From Bacteroidota bacterium (GTDB lineage: Bacteria > Bacteroidota > Bacteroidia > Chitinophagales > LD1), in contig CANJLD010000011.1 in NCBI GenBank assembly GCA_947475165.1, positions 1-64,000 of the forward strand: a stretch of DNA of 64,000 bases. The letters are read 5' to 3'. The notes beneath the pieces are model-generated. The model did no database searches and was not told the origin of the DNA. It saw only the letters and a list, made by a program, of their open reading frames with translations. Positions 63,833 to 64,000 of this stretch are shown here, one piece after another (positions within the stretch are counted from its first letter, which is position 1; each line of letters begins with the position of its first letter). The translations under genes and the position numbers were made by a program.

Positions 63833-64000
63833 AGAAGAAAATTTATGATGTTACGTTGATTAATCAGGTAATTACGAATGTACTAATCCGTTTTTAAATT
63901 TTTCGTTTTTGTTCAAGGAACAGAATAGGGATGTTATATATCCTGTTTGCCTTTTATACCCCCTATTACAAATTTCTTATCCCATAACATATACCGGAAA
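63833..64000. other. Upstream region of AspH-type gene 3 at the window edge
   Basis: 168 bp, AT-rich, without an open frame of note. A weak -7-like element TACATTCG occurs on the minus strand near 63875-63882, without a good -33 partner. Confidence 0.4.

Overview
The window looks like a chromosome segment of a Bacteroidota bacterium; I cannot place it more finely. The evidence is six secreted proteins with type IX secretion (T9SS) C-terminal sorting domains, a CarboxypepD_reg/TonB-dependent receptor, possible promoters of the TTG-N19-23-TAnnTTTG type, weak Shine-Dalgarno sites, and several TTG/GTG starts. GC is moderate, roughly low to mid 40s percent by eye. A more AT-rich stretch lies at about 33-41 kb. 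No rRNA, tRNA, insertion sequence, phage or CRISPR locus was seen.

Layout. 0-9.3 kb: 3' end of uvrA, an unrecognised helical protein, two tandem S41 (CtpA-like) proteases, an AraC regulator, a T9SS protein and an M28 peptidase. 9.3-9.9 kb: a non-coding region with a tandem array of 21-bp units. 9.9-22.3 kb: a TonB receptor, a T9SS alpha/beta hydrolase, a GDP-mannose 3,5-epimerase-like gene and a 2299-residue repeat adhesin. 22.3-28.2 kb: small hypothetical proteins, a second 21-bp array, two glycosyltransferases and a lipoprotein. 28.2-41 kb: a surface-glycan locus with a DegT aminotransferase, a nitrilase / PP-loop sugar amidotransferase / carbamoyltransferase operon, a GT-C/TPR membrane protein, three PhyH-type Fe/2OG oxygenases, a Wzm-like ABC permease, a GT2 and a WxcM-like cupin. 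41-45.3 kb: a B12-radical SAM protein converging on an LpxO/AspH-type hydroxylase plus membrane protein pair. 45.4-52 kb: a four-gene envelope operon (beta-barrel, alkaline-phosphatase-superfamily enzyme, duplicated arylsulfotransferase-like protein, small secreted protein). 52-57.9 kb: two T9SS proteins, a small HTH protein, a third array (42 bp = 2 x 21), and two hypotheticals. 58-64 kb: two further AspH-type hydroxylases, two further B12-radical SAM proteins and a JmjC/cupin_8-like protein.

How it may fit together. The 24-64 kb half appears devoted to building and decorating an envelope glycan or lipid. Glycosyltransferases, aminotransferase, amidotransferase and carbamoyltransferase would make and modify the sugars, and the Wzm-like permease would export the product; its ATPase is not in the window. 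Seven putative Fe/2OG oxygenases and three B12-radical SAM proteins are candidates for late tailoring. The two most unusual observations are (1) three pairings of an AspH/LpxO-type hydroxylase with a B12-radical SAM gene within 23 kb, and (2) three intergenic arrays whose sequences differ but which share a 21-bp period, two DNA helical turns, and partly related unit motifs. Functions proposed for these systems are inference.
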